From positions 414 through 7,495 of the forward strand of contig JAMCRS010000230.1 of assembly GCA_023380675.1 (NCBI GenBank): 7,082 nt of DNA, written 5' to 3'. The position numbers and the translations under genes are program-made. The notes under the pieces are model-generated. The model made no database searches. It saw only the letters and a program-made list of their open reading frames with translations, and was not told the origin of the DNA. The DNA is from Chloroflexota bacterium. GTDB lineage: Bacteria; Chloroflexota; Anaerolineae; UBA4142. Below, in pieces: positions 6,568 through 7,082 of the stretch (its first letter is position 1; every line of letters starts with the position of its first letter).

Positions 6568-7082
6568 TTTTCTTTCCTCCCGTCATCCATAGACCGATTT
6601 CCGCTTCTGAAGTCGTTTCGGGGCTGCAGTCACCCACCAGTCGTCCCTCGAACATGACGAGAATCCTATCGCTCAAGCTCATGATCTCGGTCAGCTCCAG
6701 GGAAACCAAGAGGATTGCGACGCCGCGCGCGCGTTCCTTCAACAACTGCTGATGAATGAATTCCGTTGCCCCCACGTCGAGCCCGCGCGTGGGCTGGCTG
6801 GCGACGAGCAGCTTTGGACTGCGCGCAAATTCGCGAGCGGCGATCAGCTTCTGCTGGTTGCCGCCGGACAGGGACTCCGCCGTGACGGCCGTATCGGGCG
6901 CCCGGACGTCGAAATCGTGCATGAGCTTCGATGCAAATGCCGTGACCCGGCTGTGATTCAGGTTGGGTCCCTGCGCAAAAGGGGGATCGTCTTGGAACCC
7001 GAGGACCGCGTTTTCTTCGACGGAGAATCCCAAGACCAATCCGCGGCGATGGCGGTCTTCCGGGATGTGCGCCAATCCCTGA
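6560..7082 (-). CDS. ABC transporter ATP-binding protein, simple sugar/nucleoside type, C-terminal part (NupO/YufO-like; runs off the right edge)
   Basis: Last ~173 residues of the second nucleotide-binding domain of a two-domain importer ATPase; such proteins are usually about 500 residues, so the first domain and start of the second lie beyond the right edge. The open frame continues to the window end, so the apparent start near 7075 is not real. Visible features: AHIPEDRHRRGLVLGFSVEEN at the start, a block typical of the second domain in this family; the signature LSGGNQQK (about 6871-6848); then LLVASQPTRGLDVGATEFIH. In that stretch the Walker B DE pair is replaced by SQ. A non-canonical pair here (often AQ) is, as I recall, usual for the second domain in this family. 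The switch region reads VSLELTEI, without the canonical His. The last residues GGKKNA overlap the start of the permease. The protein energises uptake from the cytoplasmic face. Confidence 0.92.
   Translation of the reverse strand, partial: QGLAHIPEDRHRRGLVLGFSVEENAVLGFQDDPPFAQGPNLNHSRVTAFASKLMHDFDVRAPDTAVTAESLSGGNQQKLIAAREFARSPKLLVASQPTRGLDVGATEFIHQQLLKERARGVAILLVSLELTEIMSLSDRILVMFEGRLVGDCSPETTSEAEIGLWMTGGKKNA
6576..6580 (-). promoter_or_regulatory. strong ribosome binding site for the first permease
   Basis: GGAGG on the minus strand, eight bases before the ATG at 6567, within the last codons of the ATPase gene. It fixes the permease start and indicates that permease translation can start independently as well as by coupling. 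It is the best ribosome binding site in the window; most other genes here have weaker ones. Confidence 0.75.

Noticed and set aside
1..7082. tRNA/rRNA genes, CRISPR arrays, insertion sequences or long direct repeats
   Set aside because: Coding genes cover nearly all of the window, and I saw no repeat arrays, terminal inverted repeats, transposase-like sequence or RNA-gene landmarks.

Overview
This window comes from a GC-rich bacterial chromosome (roughly 60% G+C by eye). Every gene I can support is on the minus strand, closely packed, with gaps of at most about 90 bases. Several genes overlap their neighbour or start within about 10 bases of it. Read from the right edge (upstream) to the left (downstream), it looks like one operon cut at both ends. 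I cannot assign a taxon. The gene style would fit a soil or subsurface heterotroph, but nothing here is diagnostic.

Right part (about 4538-7082): three components of an ABC importer of the simple-sugar/nucleoside type (the NupOPQ/YufOPQ arrangement that works with BMP-family lipoproteins). These are the C-terminal part of a two-domain ATPase and two different membrane permeases. They overlap by 8 and 4 bases. The substrate-binding lipoprotein is not in the window and may lie beyond the right edge.

Middle (3151-4497): an intact zinc amidohydrolase of the TRZ/ATZ/SsnA/MtaD group. It resembles 5'-deoxyadenosine/S-adenosylhomocysteine-type purine deaminases and retains all expected metal ligands. 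Two unlike short-chain dehydrogenases follow (2365-3063 and 1560-2327). One has an NADP-type and the other an NAD-type cofactor signature.

Left part (1-1549): a dihydroorotase/allantoinase/hydantoinase-family cyclic amidohydrolase whose first ~35 codons lie in a different frame from the rest (single-base frameshift near 1444-1456). It ends in an ATGA overlap with the start of a further TRZ/ATZ-type amidohydrolase that runs off the left edge.

Taken together, the layout suggests import of a nucleoside-like or other nitrogen-heterocyclic compound. Deamination and hydrolytic ring opening by three amidohydrolases would follow, with redox steps by the two dehydrogenases. The families are known. 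The combination, with two dehydrogenases between the amidohydrolases, does not match a textbook purine, pyrimidine or allantoin pathway that I can name, so the substrate is open. I saw no RNA genes, mobile elements, CRISPR arrays or convincing terminators.
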